The translations under genes and the position numbers were made by a program. Below, one piece after another: positions 1 through 8,974 of a stretch of DNA of 64,000 nucleotides. The stretch comes from Amycolatopsis sp. CA-128772. Its GTDB lineage: Bacteria; Actinomycetota; Actinomycetes; Mycobacteriales; Pseudonocardiaceae. Below the pieces are notes generated by a model. The model was not told the origin of the DNA. It searched no databases and saw nothing but the letters and a program-made list of their open reading frames with translations. The stretch spans positions 1-64,000 of the forward strand of contig NZ_PPHG01000014.1 in NCBI RefSeq assembly GCF_002904295.1, in the 5' to 3' direction. Each line of letters begins with the position of its first letter. Within the stretch, counting starts at the first letter, position 1.

Positions 1-896
1 TGGCCGGCCGCTACGACTTCAGCTTCCTCTACGTCGACGACGGCAGCCGCGACGGCTCCCTGGCCAAGCTCACCGAACTCGCCGGGCGCGACGCCCGCGT
101 CACGGTGATCGAACTGTCCCGCAACTTCGGCCACCAGATGGCCGTCACCGCAGGGCTCGACCTGGGCGACGCCGACGCCGTCGTCATCATGGACAGCGAC
201 ATGCAGGACCCGCCCCGCGTCGCGCTCGAGCTGCTCGAGAAGTGGGAAGAGGGCTACGACGTCGTCTACGCCCAGCGCCGGTCCCGCCAGGATTCCGCGT
301 TCAAGAAGCTCACCGCCGGAGCCTTCTACTGGTCGCTCCGGAAAATGGCCGCCGTCGACATCCCCAAGAACACCGGCGACTTCCGCCTGATCGACCGCAA
401 AGTCGTCGACGAGCTGCGCAAGTACCGCGAACGCGACCGCTTCCTGCGCGGCCTCGTCAGCTACGTCGGGTTCAAGCAGACCGCCGTGCTGTTCGACCGC
501 GACAAGCGCCACGCCGGCGTCACCGGCTACCCGCTGACGAAGATGCTGCGCTTCGCCGCCGACGGCATCCTCGGCTTCTCCACCACGCCGCTGCGGATGA
601 TCACGCGGATGGGCTACCTCATCTCCCTGCTGAGCTTCCTCGGCGTCCTCTACGTCGTCGGCGTCAAACTCTTCGCCCCCGAAACCGCGGTGCCCGGCTG
701 GGCCTTCATCACCATCGCCATGTTCTTCCTCGGCGGCATCCAGATCATCATGCTCGGCGTCCTCGGCAGCTACATCGGCCGCACCTACTCCCAGGTGCAG
801 AACCGGCCGCTGTACGGCGTCGCGTCGGTACGGACCCGTCCCGGCGATCCGGTCGCCGCTCCCGAGAGCGCCGACGCGGGAAGAGGTACCCGGTGA
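1..896 (+). CDS. Family 2 glycosyltransferase, polyprenyl-phosphate type (5' partial)
   Basis: Probably moves a sugar from a nucleotide donor onto polyprenyl phosphate at the inner face of the membrane (GtrB/dolichol-phosphate-mannose synthase type). The frame is open from base 3, so the start lies outside the window. VDDGS followed by DGS is the GT2 nucleotide-binding region, DSDMQDPP is the metal-binding acidic motif, and RDRFLRGL is the usual acceptor-side motif. Two hydrophobic helices near the C-terminus (about MGYLISLLSFLG and ITIAMFFLGG) anchor it. Its stop overlaps the next start by four bases (GTGA), so it is translationally coupled to a GtrA gene. The sugar cannot be told from sequence. 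Confidence 0.9.
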   Translation, partial: AGRYDFSFLYVDDGSRDGSLAKLTELAGRDARVTVIELSRNFGHQMAVTAGLDLGDADAVVIMDSDMQDPPRVALELLEKWEEGYDVVYAQRRSRQDSAFKKLTAGAFYWSLRKMAAVDIPKNTGDFRLIDRKVVDELRKYRERDRFLRGLVSYVGFKQTAVLFDRDKRHAGVTGYPLTKMLRFAADGILGFSTTPLRMITRMGYLISLLSFLGVLYVVGVKLFAPETAVPGWAFITIAMFFLGGIQIIMLGVLGSYIGRTYSQVQNRPLYGVASVRTRPGDPVAAPESADAGRGTR

Positions 897-1324
897 AGCT
901 GATCACGGCGACCCAGCTGCGCTTCGGCCTGGTCGGGGTGGCGAACACGCTCGTCGACGCCCTCGGCTACGCGCTGCTGATGACGGTGGGCGTCCCGCTG
1001 TTCGCGGCGAACTTCGCCTCGACGACCACGGGCATGCTGCTCAGCTTCACCCTGAACCGCAACTTCACGTTCCGCGCGAAGGACGGCGACGTCCGTCGCC
1101 AGGCCCTGCTGTTCTTCGGCGTCACCGCGTTCGGGCTCTGGGTGGTGCAGGCTCTGATCATCCTCGCCGTCACGAAGGCGTTCCCCGGCGTGCACGTGCT
1201 GGTCCCGAAATTCGCCGGGATCGCGGTCGGCCTGGTCTGGAACTATCTGCTCTACAACAAGGTCGTCTTCCGACAGCGGCCCGCGACGGCCGGCACGCCG
1301 GTCCCGGAGGTTTCCCATGACTAG
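893..1324 (+). CDS. GtrA family membrane protein (probable lipid-linked sugar flippase)
   Basis: A 143-residue protein with four hydrophobic segments, the size and shape of GtrA/DPMS-associated proteins, which are thought to flip polyprenyl-phosphate sugars outward. The family-like signature is FGLVGVANTLVDALGYALL near the start, and LNRNFTF between helices 2 and 3 is the conserved GtrA loop. The GTG start at 893 was chosen because it gives the four-base overlap with the upstream glycosyltransferase. It ends 8 bases inside the next gene, so the three genes form one tightly packed unit: make, flip and transfer a sugar. Confidence 0.88.
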   Translation: MKLITATQLRFGLVGVANTLVDALGYALLMTVGVPLFAANFASTTTGMLLSFTLNRNFTFRAKDGDVRRQALLFFGVTAFGLWVVQALIILAVTKAFPGVHVLVPKFAGIAVGLVWNYLLYNKVVFRQRPATAGTPVPEVSHD

Positions 1325-2582
1325 CACGGCCGTCCCGTCCCGGGTCGCCGGCGAGGCCGGGGCGGACCGGGTGGAAGCCGCGCGCCCCAGCCGGTGGGCG
1401 TGGCTGAACGGCGACTACGCCCGCGTCTTCGCCGTGGTGCTGGCCTGGAACGTGGTGCTGATCGCCGTCGCGTACCTGTTCGGCCCGTCCAGCCCGGTCA
1501 GCGAAGGCATCCCGAAGACCGGCATCGGCTCGACGTCGAGCCTGCTGGCGCACACCTACCGCTGGGACGCCGGCAACTACGGCGAGATCGCCGTGCACGC
1601 CTACACCGGCAGCTACGCCCCGACGCGGGCGTTCTACCCGGTGTTCCCGATCCTGGTCTGGCTGGTGCAGACGGTCAGCTTCGGCACGCTCGGCCTGCTC
1701 GTCGCCGGGTTCCTGGTCAACCTGGTGGCGACCTGGCTCGCCGCGGTCGCGCTGCTGAAGATCGGCCGGCACTTCTTCGACGGCGAGCGGGCCCCGTGGC
1801 TGGTCGTCGCCGCGTTCCTCACCGCGCCCGCCGCGTTCTTCCTGCACGCCTTCTACAGCGAAGCGGTGTTCTGCGCGCTGGGGTTCTGGGCCTACCTGTT
1901 CGCGCTGCGCCGCCAGTGGCTCTGGATGGGCCTGACGCTCATCCCGCTGACGGCGTCCCGCATCACCGCGGCGGTGTTCGTCGGCCTGTGCTTCCTGGAG
2001 TTCTGGCGGTCGAAGGACTGGAAGGTGCGCGGCCTGCTGTCGTGGAACCTGCTGTGGTTCCCGGCGGCCTTCCTCGGCCTCGGCGGCGTGCTGCTCTACA
2101 TGAAGCTCCAGACCGGGGACGCCTTCGCCAGCTTCAACGCGCTGAAGGGCGTGAAGAGCTGGTCGTACCACCGGTTCAACCCGAACATCCTCGAGACGCT
2201 CTGGGGCGAGGCCAAGCTCACCGGTCACGCGCTGCTCGGCGACGTCCCGATGGGCTCGTGGACGCTGATGAGCCACGTGCTGCCGATGATCGGGCTGGCG
2301 CTGCTGTTCGTCTCCTCGGTGTACGTCCTGGTGGCCCTGCGGGCGAAGGGCATCCCGCTGGCGCTGTTCGGTTTCGCGGCGATCGTGATGCTGACGATGA
2401 ACAGCAACGTGGTGTCGGTGCACCGCTACCTGCTGCCGTGCCTGGTGATGTACGTGGCCCTGGTGCTGTTCGGCGAGCGCCGCCCGCAGCTGCGCGGCGC
2501 GGTGCACGTCGTGCTCTACGCCAACGCGCTGGTCTGCGGCACGATCTACATCCGCTTCATCACCGGCTTCTGGGCGGGATGA
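1317..2582 (+). CDS. Polytopic membrane glycosyltransferase (PIG-V-like mannosyltransferase)
   Basis: A 421-residue multi-helix protein, best read as the outer-face transferase of a Gtr-type trio that uses the lipid-linked sugar made upstream. The motif YRWDAGNYGEIA after the first helix resembles the WD-x-x-xY loop of PIG-V/GPI mannosyltransferase-2 relatives, followed by AFYPVFPILVWLV. At least eight hydrophobic helices follow. The start at 1317 overlaps the GtrA gene by 8 bases. The acceptor could be a cell-wall polymer or a protein, and nothing in the window decides this. Confidence 0.8.
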   Translation: MTSTAVPSRVAGEAGADRVEAARPSRWAWLNGDYARVFAVVLAWNVVLIAVAYLFGPSSPVSEGIPKTGIGSTSSLLAHTYRWDAGNYGEIAVHAYTGSYAPTRAFYPVFPILVWLVQTVSFGTLGLLVAGFLVNLVATWLAAVALLKIGRHFFDGERAPWLVVAAFLTAPAAFFLHAFYSEAVFCALGFWAYLFALRRQWLWMGLTLIPLTASRITAAVFVGLCFLEFWRSKDWKVRGLLSWNLLWFPAAFLGLGGVLLYMKLQTGDAFASFNALKGVKSWSYHRFNPNILETLWGEAKLTGHALLGDVPMGSWTLMSHVLPMIGLALLFVSSVYVLVALRAKGIPLALFGFAAIVMLTMNSNVVSVHRYLLPCLVMYVALVLFGERRPQLRGAVHVVLYANALVCGTIYIRFITGFWAG

Positions 2583-2619
2583 TGCGCATCCTGCACCAGG
2601 TCGTCACGACTGGCACAGG

Positions 2620-3045
2620 GTGCTCGTGGACGGCGCACCGCGGATCGGCGTGCAGCTCGCGCCCGATCACGTGCCGCCGCAGTGGCCGGACGGACCGGTC
2701 CGGCAGCAGGTCCACCTCGACCTGTGGGTCGAGAACTTCGCCGAAGCGCACGAGCAGGTCATGGCCCTCGGCGCGACGGTGCTGAAACCGGCGGCGGGCA
2801 CCACGACCGGGAACGACTTCCAGGTGTACACCGGCCCGGCGGGGCACCCCTTCGACCTGCTCGAGTTCCTGCAGCCGGACGACTGCACGCCGTTCACTTT
2901 CCTGCGGGTCCTGCACGAGGCCGGCGGGTTCTCCCTGGTCGACTCCCGGGAGCTGATGGCGATGTTCGGCCCCGGCCGGCGGCCCGATGCGCCGGCCGCC
3001 GAGATCGAGCAGCGCTGGGCAGCGATGCTCGACATCCGGCGCTGA
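2620..3045 (+). CDS. N-terminally truncated VOC (glyoxalase-fold) protein, probable gene remnant
   Basis: The GTG frame reads LVDGAPRIGVQLAPDHVPP then QQVHLDLWV and a GALVLKP-like second module, the conserved middle and end of single-domain VOC proteins. The first beta-alpha-beta-beta module of about 50 residues is missing. In-frame codons just upstream encode DWHRV, so the family-like sequence begins without a start codon. In another frame, ATGATG at 2579-2584 opens MMRILHQVV, which looks like a genuine VOC N-terminus. I infer an internal, frame-changing deletion that joined the N-terminal tip to the middle of the gene. It ends 7 bases before the convergent prfA stop. Confidence 0.55.
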   Translation: MLVDGAPRIGVQLAPDHVPPQWPDGPVRQQVHLDLWVENFAEAHEQVMALGATVLKPAAGTTTGNDFQVYTGPAGHPFDLLEFLQPDDCTPFTFLRVLHEAGGFSLVDSRELMAMFGPGRRPDAPAAEIEQRWAAMLDIRR

Positions 3046-3052
3046 CCCTCCG

Positions 3053-4132
3053 TCAGCCGGACTGGGCCGCCAGCCGCTCCTCGCGGTCCGCCGTCGCCAG
3101 GGCGTCCAGGACGCCGTCGAGGTCGCCGTCGAGGACCTGGTCCAGGTTGTACGCCTTGTAGTTCACCCGGTGGTCCGAAATCCGGTTCTCCGGGAAGTTG
3201 TACGTGCGGATCCGCTCCGAGCGGTCCACCGTGCGGACCTGCGAACGGCGGGCGTCGGACGCCTTCGCCGCCGCCTCCTCCTCCGCGATCGCCTGCAGGC
3301 GCGCCTGCAGCACCTGCAGGGCCCGCGCGCGGTTCTGGATCTGGGACTTCTCGTTCTGGCAGGAGACGACGATCCCGGTCGGCAGGTGGGTGATCCGGAC
3401 CGCCGAGTCGGTCGTGTTGACGCTCTGGCCGCCCGGGCCGGAGGACCGGAACACGTCGATGCGCAGGTCGTTCGGGTCGATCTCGACCTCGACCTCCTCC
3501 GGCTCCGGGTAGATCAGCACGCCGGACGCGGACGTGTGGATGCGGCCCTGCGACTCGGTCGCCGGCACGCGCTGGACGCGGTGCACGCCGCCCTCGAACT
3601 TCAGCCGGGACCAGACGCCGTCGACGACCGCCGACTTCGTCTTGATCGAGAGCGTGACGTCCTTGAAGCCGCCCAGGTCGGAGTCCACCGAGTCGAGGAC
3701 CTCCGCCTTCCAGCCGTGGCGCTCGGCGTAGCGCAGGTACATCCGCAGCAGGTCGCCGGCGAACAGCGCCGACTCTTCGCCGCCCTCGCCGGACTTGATC
3801 TCCATCACGACGTCGGAGCCGTCGTACGGGTCGCGCGGGAGCAGCAGCTCGGTGAGCTTCGACTCCAGCTCGGGGATCTTCGCGGTCAGCTCCTCGGCCT
3901 CCGCGGCGAACTCCGCGTCCTCCGAGGCCATCTCCTTGGCGGCCGAGAGGTCGTCGCGGGCGGCGTCGAGCTCATGGACGACCCGCACCACCGGCGACAG
4001 CTCGGCGTAGCGGCGGCCGAGCTTGCGGGCGCGCGCCTGGTCGGCGTGCACCGCCGGGTCCGCGAGCTGCTGTTCCAGCTCCGCGTGCTCGGCGAGCAGC
4101 CCCTTGAGCGAGCTCGAATCCACCTCTGCCAC
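3053..4132 (-). CDS. prfA: Peptide chain release factor 1
   Basis: Recognises UAA and UAG in the ribosomal A site and triggers release of the finished protein. At 359 residues it is full length. The catalytic GGQ is at residues 234-236 inside [21 protein letters not shown]-like context, and the stop-codon-reading tripeptide is PAT at 190-192, the RF1 rather than the RF2 type. It lies downstream of rpmE in the common actinobacterial order rho-rpmE-prfA. The usual next gene, prmC, which methylates the GGQ glutamine, is not present here. A convergent VOC remnant starts 7 bases away, so synteny breaks at this point. Confidence 0.98.
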   Translation of the reverse strand: MAEVDSSSLKGLLAEHAELEQQLADPAVHADQARARKLGRRYAELSPVVRVVHELDAARDDLSAAKEMASEDAEFAAEAEELTAKIPELESKLTELLLPRDPYDGSDVVMEIKSGEGGEESALFAGDLLRMYLRYAERHGWKAEVLDSVDSDLGGFKDVTLSIKTKSAVVDGVWSRLKFEGGVHRVQRVPATESQGRIHTSASGVLIYPEPEEVEVEIDPNDLRIDVFRSSGPGGQSVNTTDSAVRITHLPTGIVVSCQNEKSQIQNRARALQVLQARLQAIAEEEAAAKASDARRSQVRTVDRSERIRTYNFPENRISDHRVNYKAYNLDQVLDGDLDGVLDALATADREERLAAQSG

Positions 4133-4163
4133 CTCTCAGCCCGGGAAACCACGCACTGTGCGC

Positions 4164-4208
4164 GTACAAAACGACGGCGCCCACCCGGAAGTACCGGATG
4201 GGCGCCGT
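4164..4208 (-). terminator. Intrinsic terminator after rpmE
   Basis: A 15-bp hairpin, left arm ACGGCGCCCACCCGG (4174-4188), 5-base loop, right arm CCGGATGGGCGCCGT (4194-4208). Read on the minus strand it is followed by CGTTTTGT, so it fits rho-independent termination of rpmE. It lies only about 30 bp upstream of the prfA start, so prfA would need read-through or its own promoter. Confidence 0.85.
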
Positions 4209-4216
4209 GGAAAAAG

Positions 4217-4447
4217 CTACTTGGCGTCGGCGTCCTTCTTCTGCCGCTTGCCGTAGCGAGCCTCGAAGCGCGCGACCCGGCCACCGGTGTCCATGATCTT
4301 CTGCTTGCCCGTGTAGAACGGGTGGCAGTTCGAGCAGATCTCGACGTGGATGCTGCCGCTGGTCTTGGTGCTGCGCGTGGTGAAGCTGTTGCCGCAGTCG
4401 CAGTTCACGTTCGTGACCACGTACTCGGGGTGAATACCGCTCTTCAT
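4217..4447 (-). CDS. rpmE: 50S ribosomal protein L31, zinc-binding form
   Basis: A 76-residue ribosomal protein at the subunit interface. Cys16, Cys18, Cys38 and Cys41 (NVNCDCGN and EICSNCHP) are the four zinc ligands of the C+ form. Actinobacteria replace this form with a Cys-free paralogue under zinc starvation, so its level usually follows zinc supply. The ATG at 4447 was chosen over longer frames because it is preceded by a GAGAGAGGA ribosome site on the minus strand and matches family length. Confidence 0.97.
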   Translation of the reverse strand: MKSGIHPEYVVTNVNCDCGNSFTTRSTKTSGSIHVEICSNCHPFYTGKQKIMDTGGRVARFEARYGKRQKKDADAK

Positions 4448-4579
4448 GGTGTCCTCTCTCGTTGGCTCCGGGTCCCCAGTCGTTCCACGGGGTGAACCGG
4501 CGCCGGACTTCAGCGGGTGATTCTGCCAGACGAGCTGACAGGTACTGGAACGCACCCCGCTGACCAGCTATTCCCGACG

Positions 4580-4619
4580 CGGAGGGGGCCTCCCCGGACA
4601 CCCGGGAAGGCCCCCTCCG
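4580..4619 (-). terminator. Strong hairpin terminator after rho
   Basis: An 18-bp, nearly perfect inverted repeat: left arm CGGAGGGGGCCTCCCCGG at 4580-4597, loop ACAC, right arm CCGGGAAGGCCCCCTCCG at 4602-4619, with a single G-T wobble. It begins 11 bases after the rho stop on the minus strand. There is no clear U-run after it, as is common in high-GC actinobacteria. Confidence 0.75.
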
Positions 4620-4629
4620 ACCGCCGGAC

Positions 4630-6621
4630 TCAGTCGTCTTCGCCGCCGCCGAGGGCGGTCTTGGAGACCTGCATCAGGAACTCGGTGTTCGTCTTCGTCT
4701 TGCGCAGCCGCGAAATCAGCAGGTCGATGGCCTGCTGCGAGTCGAGCGCGTGCAGCACCCGGCTCAGCTTCACGGTCACGGCCAGCTCGTCCGGGTTCAG
4801 CAGCAGCTCGTCCTTGCGGGTACCGGACGGGTTGACGTCGACCGCCGGGAACACCCGGCGCTCGGCGATCTTCCGGTCCAGCTTGAGCTCCGCGTTGCCG
4901 GTGCCCTTGAACTCCTCGAAGATGACCGTGTCCATCGTCGAGCCGGTCTCGACCATCGCCGTCGCGAAGATGGTCAGCGAACCGCCGTTCTCGATGTTGC
5001 GCGCCGCGCCGAGGAACCGCTTCGGCGGGTAGAGCGCGGTCGAGTCGACACCACCGGACAGGATCCGGCCGGACGCCGGGGCCGCCAGGTTGTAGGCGCG
5101 GCCGAGGCGGGTGATCGAGTCGAGCAGCACGACGACGTCGTGCCCCATCTCGACCAGGCGCTTGGCCCGCTCGATGGACAGCTCCGCGACCGAGGTGTGG
5201 TCGGCCGGCGGCCGGTCGAAGGTCGAGGCGATGACCTCGCCCTTCACCGAGCGCTGCATGTCGGTGACCTCTTCCGGACGCTCGTCGACCAGGACGACCA
5301 TCAGGTGGCACTCGGGGTTGTTCGTGGAGATCGCGTTGGCGATGTCCTGCATGATCGTGGTCTTACCGGCCTTCGGCGGCGACACGATCAGGGCGCGCTG
5401 CCCCTTGCCGACCGGCATGATCAGGTCGATCACGCGGGTGGTGAGCTTGTGCGACTCGGTCTCGAGGCGCAGCCGCTCGTTCGGGTACAGCGGGGTCAGC
5501 TTGGTGAAGTCGGGACGCCGCTTGGCCTCGTCCGGCTCCAGGCCGTTGATCGAGTCGACGCGCACCAGCGGGTTGAACTTCTGCCGCTGCTGCTCGCCGT
5601 CGCGCGGCTGGCGCACGACACCGGTGATGGCGTCACCGCGGCGCAGGCCGTACTTGCGGACCAGCGACAGCGAGACGTACACGTCGTTCGGGCCGGCGAG
5701 GTAGCCGGAGGTCCGCACGAACGCGTAGTTGTCCAGCACGTCCAGGATGCCCGCGACGGGCAGCAGGACGTCGTCCTCGCGGATCTCGGTGTCCGGCGAA
5801 CCGCCTTCGGCCCGGCCGCCTCCGCTGCCCCGGCGACGGCGGTCGCGGAAGCGACGGCCGCGACGGCCGCCTTCCTCGTCGTCGTCCAGCTGCTGGTTGC
5901 GGTTGTCCTGGCCGCCGCGGTTGCCGTCCTGCTGCTGGTTGCCACGCTGGCGGTCGCCGCGGCTGCCGTCCTGGCGGTTGTCGCCCCGGTCGCCACGGTT
6001 GTCGCCGCGGTCACCACGGTCGCCGCGGTTGTCACCGCGGTTGCCGCCCTGGCGCTGCTGGTCGCGGTTGCCGCCGCCCTGGCGGTCGCCCTGCTGCCCC
6101 TGGCCCTGCTGGCGGTCGCCGCCCTGCTGGCCGTCGGGCGCCCCGGCGGCGCGGTTGGAACCGCGGCGACGCCGGCTGCGGCCGCCCTCCTCGGGCTGGC
6201 CGTCCTGGCCCTGGGGGCCGTCCTGCCGGTCCTGCGGCGGGCGCTCGGCCTGCGGCGGGGCGTCCGACGGCGCGGCGGCGGGCGCCTCGGCCTTCGGCTC
6301 CGGCTTGGTCTCGGGCGCGGGGGCTTCGGTCTTCGCCTCGGCCTTGGCGGCCTTCGGCGGCTCGCCGACGCCCTCGAGCGGCAGCGTCTCGGCCGCCGCC
6401 CGCGGCTTGCGGGACTTGCCCTGGCGCTCGCGGATCGCGGCGATCAGGTCACCCTTGCGCATGCCCGTCGTCTCGCCGACGCCGAGCTCCCCAGCCAGCG
6501 AACGCAGTTCGGCGACGGTCTTACCGGTCAGCCCGCCGACCGCCCGCTTGGGAGCGGGGGCCGTGCCGTTCGATCCGGCCGTGTCGCTACCCACGTCGCT
6601 CAAAAGATCGGTGTTGCTCAC
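4630..6621 (-). CDS. rho: Transcription termination factor Rho with long disordered insertion
   Basis: A hexameric RNA-dependent ATPase that ends untranslated or antisense transcripts. This is the actinobacterial long form (663 residues). A Rho N-terminal helical domain starts around residue 30 (LTGKTVAELRSLAGELGV), and the next 200 residues are low-complexity, first A/P/E/K-rich and then made of Arg-Gly-Asp-Asn-Gln repeats (RGDNRGDRGDRGDNRGDRG). The RNA-binding OB fold follows from about DVLLPVAGILDVLDNYAFVR, with the Walker A motif PPKAGKTT near residue 418 and VVVLLDSITRLGRAYN as Walker B/Q-loop. The GTG at 6621 gives the family N-terminus SNTDLLSDV. It is transcribed alone, with a long leader. 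Confidence 0.97.
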   Translation of the reverse strand: MSNTDLLSDVGSDTAGSNGTAPAPKRAVGGLTGKTVAELRSLAGELGVGETTGMRKGDLIAAIRERQGKSRKPRAAAETLPLEGVGEPPKAAKAEAKTEAPAPETKPEPKAEAPAAAPSDAPPQAERPPQDRQDGPQGQDGQPEEGGRSRRRRGSNRAAGAPDGQQGGDRQQGQGQQGDRQGGGNRDQQRQGGNRGDNRGDRGDRGDNRGDRGDNRQDGSRGDRQRGNQQQDGNRGGQDNRNQQLDDDEEGGRRGRRFRDRRRRGSGGGRAEGGSPDTEIREDDVLLPVAGILDVLDNYAFVRTSGYLAGPNDVYVSLSLVRKYGLRRGDAITGVVRQPRDGEQQRQKFNPLVRVDSINGLEPDEAKRRPDFTKLTPLYPNERLRLETESHKLTTRVIDLIMPVGKGQRALIVSPPKAGKTTIMQDIANAISTNNPECHLMVVLVDERPEEVTDMQRSVKGEVIASTFDRPPADHTSVAELSIERAKRLVEMGHDVVVLLDSITRLGRAYNLAAPASGRILSGGVDSTALYPPKRFLGAARNIENGGSLTIFATAMVETGSTMDTVIFEEFKGTGNAELKLDRKIAERRVFPAVDVNPSGTRKDELLLNPDELAVTVKLSRVLHALDSQQAIDLLISRLRKTKTNTEFLMQVSKTALGGGEDD

Positions 6622-6774
6622 ACATGTCCTTCCTGACCGATCCACGCCTCCAGGCGGATCAGCGGACTGCCGCTCGCTTCTGATCGCGAACCGGCGTATC
6701 TGCCCCCCGATACGGGAGATGAGCTCTTCGGCCGTGCGGAACACAGCTGGAGCGCCTCCACCACAGGGGTTTGC

Positions 6775-6792
6775 GTCCTCCAAACGGAGGAC
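6775..6792 (-). promoter_or_regulatory. Hairpin in the rho leader
   Basis: GTCCTCC-AAAC-GGAGGAC forms a perfect 7-bp stem with a 4-base loop in the untranslated leader of rho, about 155 bases before the start. On the minus strand it is followed by CAAACCCC. Rho is known to autoregulate in several bacteria through early termination in its own leader, so this may be part of such a device. That role is inferred. Confidence 0.45.
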
Positions 6793-6953
6793 ACGGAATT
6801 CGGCACCGCCGAGACCGGAAACCCGCCTGCGTCCCTCCGCGTTACCCCGCGTGCCAGGCGGTGCGGATTCGGCGGATCGACGAAGGATGCGGATCCGGGG
6901 ATTCCCCGGGACCGGCATCGGGTGCGGAAACGCACGGTGATCGAACGCCCCCG

Positions 6954-6982
6954 AGGGTAGACCGCGGCGGTGCCGGGTGCAA
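6954..6982 (-). promoter_or_regulatory. Probable rho promoter
   Basis: On the minus strand TTGCAC (6982-6977) and TACCCT (6959-6954) are separated by 17 bp, a housekeeping-sigma promoter. It lies about 330 bp upstream of the rho GTG, so the mRNA would carry a leader of roughly 325 nt. The stretch 6622-7031 holds this promoter, the leader hairpin and no gene I can support. Confidence 0.55.
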
Positions 6983-7031
6983 CAACCACCCCCCGCGTGG
7001 CGGGCGTGGCGACGGGCACGTGACCCAGCCT

Positions 7032-7916
7032 TTACTGTGCCGCAACCTGCACACCCGTGAGATCCACGGGCAGCTCCAGGACGTCGAAACCCGTAACGCC
7101 GGCCTCGGGCGGGAGTATTCCCGTGGTGGTCAGCGCGAGCACCGTCGGACCGGCGCCGGAGATGGCGGCGGCCACTCCCCGTGCACGGAGCGTCGCCACC
7201 AGCTCCGTGCTCGCCGGGTACGCGGGGGCGCGGTAGTGCTGGTGCAGCCGGTCCTCGGTGGCCGCGAGCAGCAGCTCCGGTTTCGCCGTCAGCGCGTGGA
7301 CGGCGAGCGCGGCCCGGCCGGCGTTGTGCGCGGCGTCCGCGTGCGGCACCGCCGCCGGCAGCAGGCCGCGCGTGGTCGCGGTGGCCGAGCGCACCGAGGG
7401 CACGGCCACGACCGGCCGGACGGACGCGTGCGGGGTGAGCCGTTCGGCGTGGAACTCGCCGCCCTCGCACCAGGCCAGGACCAGGCCGCCGAGCAGGCTG
7501 GCGGCCGCGTTGTCGGCGTGGCCTTCGAAGCCGGCGGCCAGCTGCAGCGCTTCGGACGCGTCCAGCTCCCGGCCGGCGAGGGCGTACCCGGCGGCCACGC
7601 CGGACACCACCGCGGCCGCGGACGAGCCGAGGCCGCGCGCGTGCGGGATCGCGTTGAAGCAGCGCAGGTGCAGGCCGGGCGGCTCGACACCGAGGTGCGC
7701 GCAGGTCTTGCGGATGGCCCGCACCACCAGGTGGGTCTCGTCGGTCGGGACGTCTTCGACCCCGCCCGCACCGGCATCGATGACCTCGACCTTGAGCCCG
7801 GTGTCGGTGACTCGCACCTCGACGACGTCGTACAGGCTCAGCGCCATGCCGAACGCATCGAAGCCCGGCCCGAGGTTCGCCGTCGACGCCGGGACGGTGA
7901 TCCGGAAGGCGCTCAC
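7032..7916 (-). CDS. thrB: Homoserine kinase
   Basis: Phosphorylates L-homoserine with ATP, the fourth step of threonine synthesis in this operon. It is a 294-residue GHMP kinase: [18 protein letters not shown] near the start and the Gly/Ser-rich ATP loop [18 protein letters not shown] near residue 90, with [11 protein letters not shown] as the C-terminal GHMP motif. The GTG at 7916 is used because it overlaps the thrC stop by four bases. It is the last gene of a hom-thrC-thrB run. Confidence 0.96.
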   Translation of the reverse strand: MSAFRITVPASTANLGPGFDAFGMALSLYDVVEVRVTDTGLKVEVIDAGAGGVEDVPTDETHLVVRAIRKTCAHLGVEPPGLHLRCFNAIPHARGLGSSAAAVVSGVAAGYALAGRELDASEALQLAAGFEGHADNAAASLLGGLVLAWCEGGEFHAERLTPHASVRPVVAVPSVRSATATTRGLLPAAVPHADAAHNAGRAALAVHALTAKPELLLAATEDRLHQHYRAPAYPASTELVATLRARGVAAAISGAGPTVLALTTTGILPPEAGVTGFDVLELPVDLTGVQVAAQ

Positions 7917-8974
7917 CGCAGGCCCAGCGCCGCCGCGACGGCCGAGGGGTCCACGGCCAGGGGTTCGACCTCGACGTTGCCCGCCAGCGCCGTCTGCGGG
8001 TCCTTCAGGCCGTGCCCGGTGACGGTGCACACGACGCGGGAGCCCTTCGGGAGCCGTCCGTCGGCGGCCGTCGCGAGCAGGCCCGCCACACTGGTCGCCG
8101 AGGCCGGCTCGACGAACACGCCCTCGCGCGCGGCCAGCAGCCGGTACGCCTCGAGGATCTTCTCGTCCGTGACGGCCTCGAACAGCCCGTCGGACTCGTC
8201 CTTCGCCTTCACCGCGGCGGTCCACGACGCCGGGCTGCCGATCCGGATCGCCGTCGCGATCGTGTCCGGGTCGCGCACCGGCTCGCCCCGCACGAGCGGC
8301 GCCGCGCCGGCCGCCTGGAAGCCGAACATCCGCGGGGTGTTCTTCACCACACCGTCGGCCGCGTACTCGGAGTAACCCGCCCAGTAGGCGGTGATGTTGC
8401 CGGCGTTGCCGACCGGCAGGCAGTGGATGTCCGGGGCCTCGCCGAGGACGTCGCAGATCTCGAAGGCCGCGGTTTTCTGGCCGGCGATGCGGACCGGGTT
8501 GACCGAGTTGACCAGCGTCACCGGGTAGTCGGCCGCGGTCTTGCGGGCCAGCTCCAGGCAGTCGTCGAAGTTGCCGTCGACCTGCAGGATCCGCGCGCCG
8601 TGCAGGACGGCCTGGGCGAGCTTGCCCATGGCGATCTTGCCCTGCGGCACCAGCACCGCGCAGGTGAGGCCGGCACGGGCGGCGTAGGCGGCGGCCGAGG
8701 CGGAGGTGTTGCCGGTCGACGCGCAGATCACCGCCTTGAGGCCGCTGGCCAGCGCGTGCGTAATGGCCACGGTCATCCCGCGGTCCTTGAACGAGCCGGT
8801 CGGGTTGGCCCCCTCGACCTTGAGGTGCACCTCGCAGCCGGTCAGCTCGGACAGGTGGTGGGCGGGCAGCAGCGGCGTGTTGCCCTCCCCGAGCGTGACG
8901 ACCTGCGCGCCGTCCGGGACCGGGACGCGGTCGCGGTACGCCTCGATGAGCCCGGGCCAGGGGTGCCTGATCAC
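7913..8974 (-). CDS. thrC: Threonine synthase
   Basis: A PLP enzyme that converts O-phosphohomoserine to threonine and phosphate. It has 353 residues, the short form typical of Gram-positive bacteria. The PLP lysine is in [12 protein letters not shown] (about residue 60) and the phosphate-binding glycine loop is [12 protein letters not shown]. It overlaps hom upstream and thrB downstream by four bases each, which points to translational coupling. Confidence 0.97.
   Translation of the reverse strand: MIRHPWPGLIEAYRDRVPVPDGAQVVTLGEGNTPLLPAHHLSELTGCEVHLKVEGANPTGSFKDRGMTVAITHALASGLKAVICASTGNTSASAAAYAARAGLTCAVLVPQGKIAMGKLAQAVLHGARILQVDGNFDDCLELARKTAADYPVTLVNSVNPVRIAGQKTAAFEICDVLGEAPDIHCLPVGNAGNITAYWAGYSEYAADGVVKNTPRMFGFQAAGAAPLVRGEPVRDPDTIATAIRIGSPASWTAAVKAKDESDGLFEAVTDEKILEAYRLLAAREGVFVEPASATSVAGLLATAADGRLPKGSRVVCTVTGHGLKDPQTALAGNVEVEPLAVDPSAVAAALGLR

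Noticed and set aside
4750-6636. A 628-codon open frame antisense to rho
   Set aside because: It mirrors the GC-rich codon pattern of rho; its product is A/V/L/R-rich with no domain, and rho is certain.
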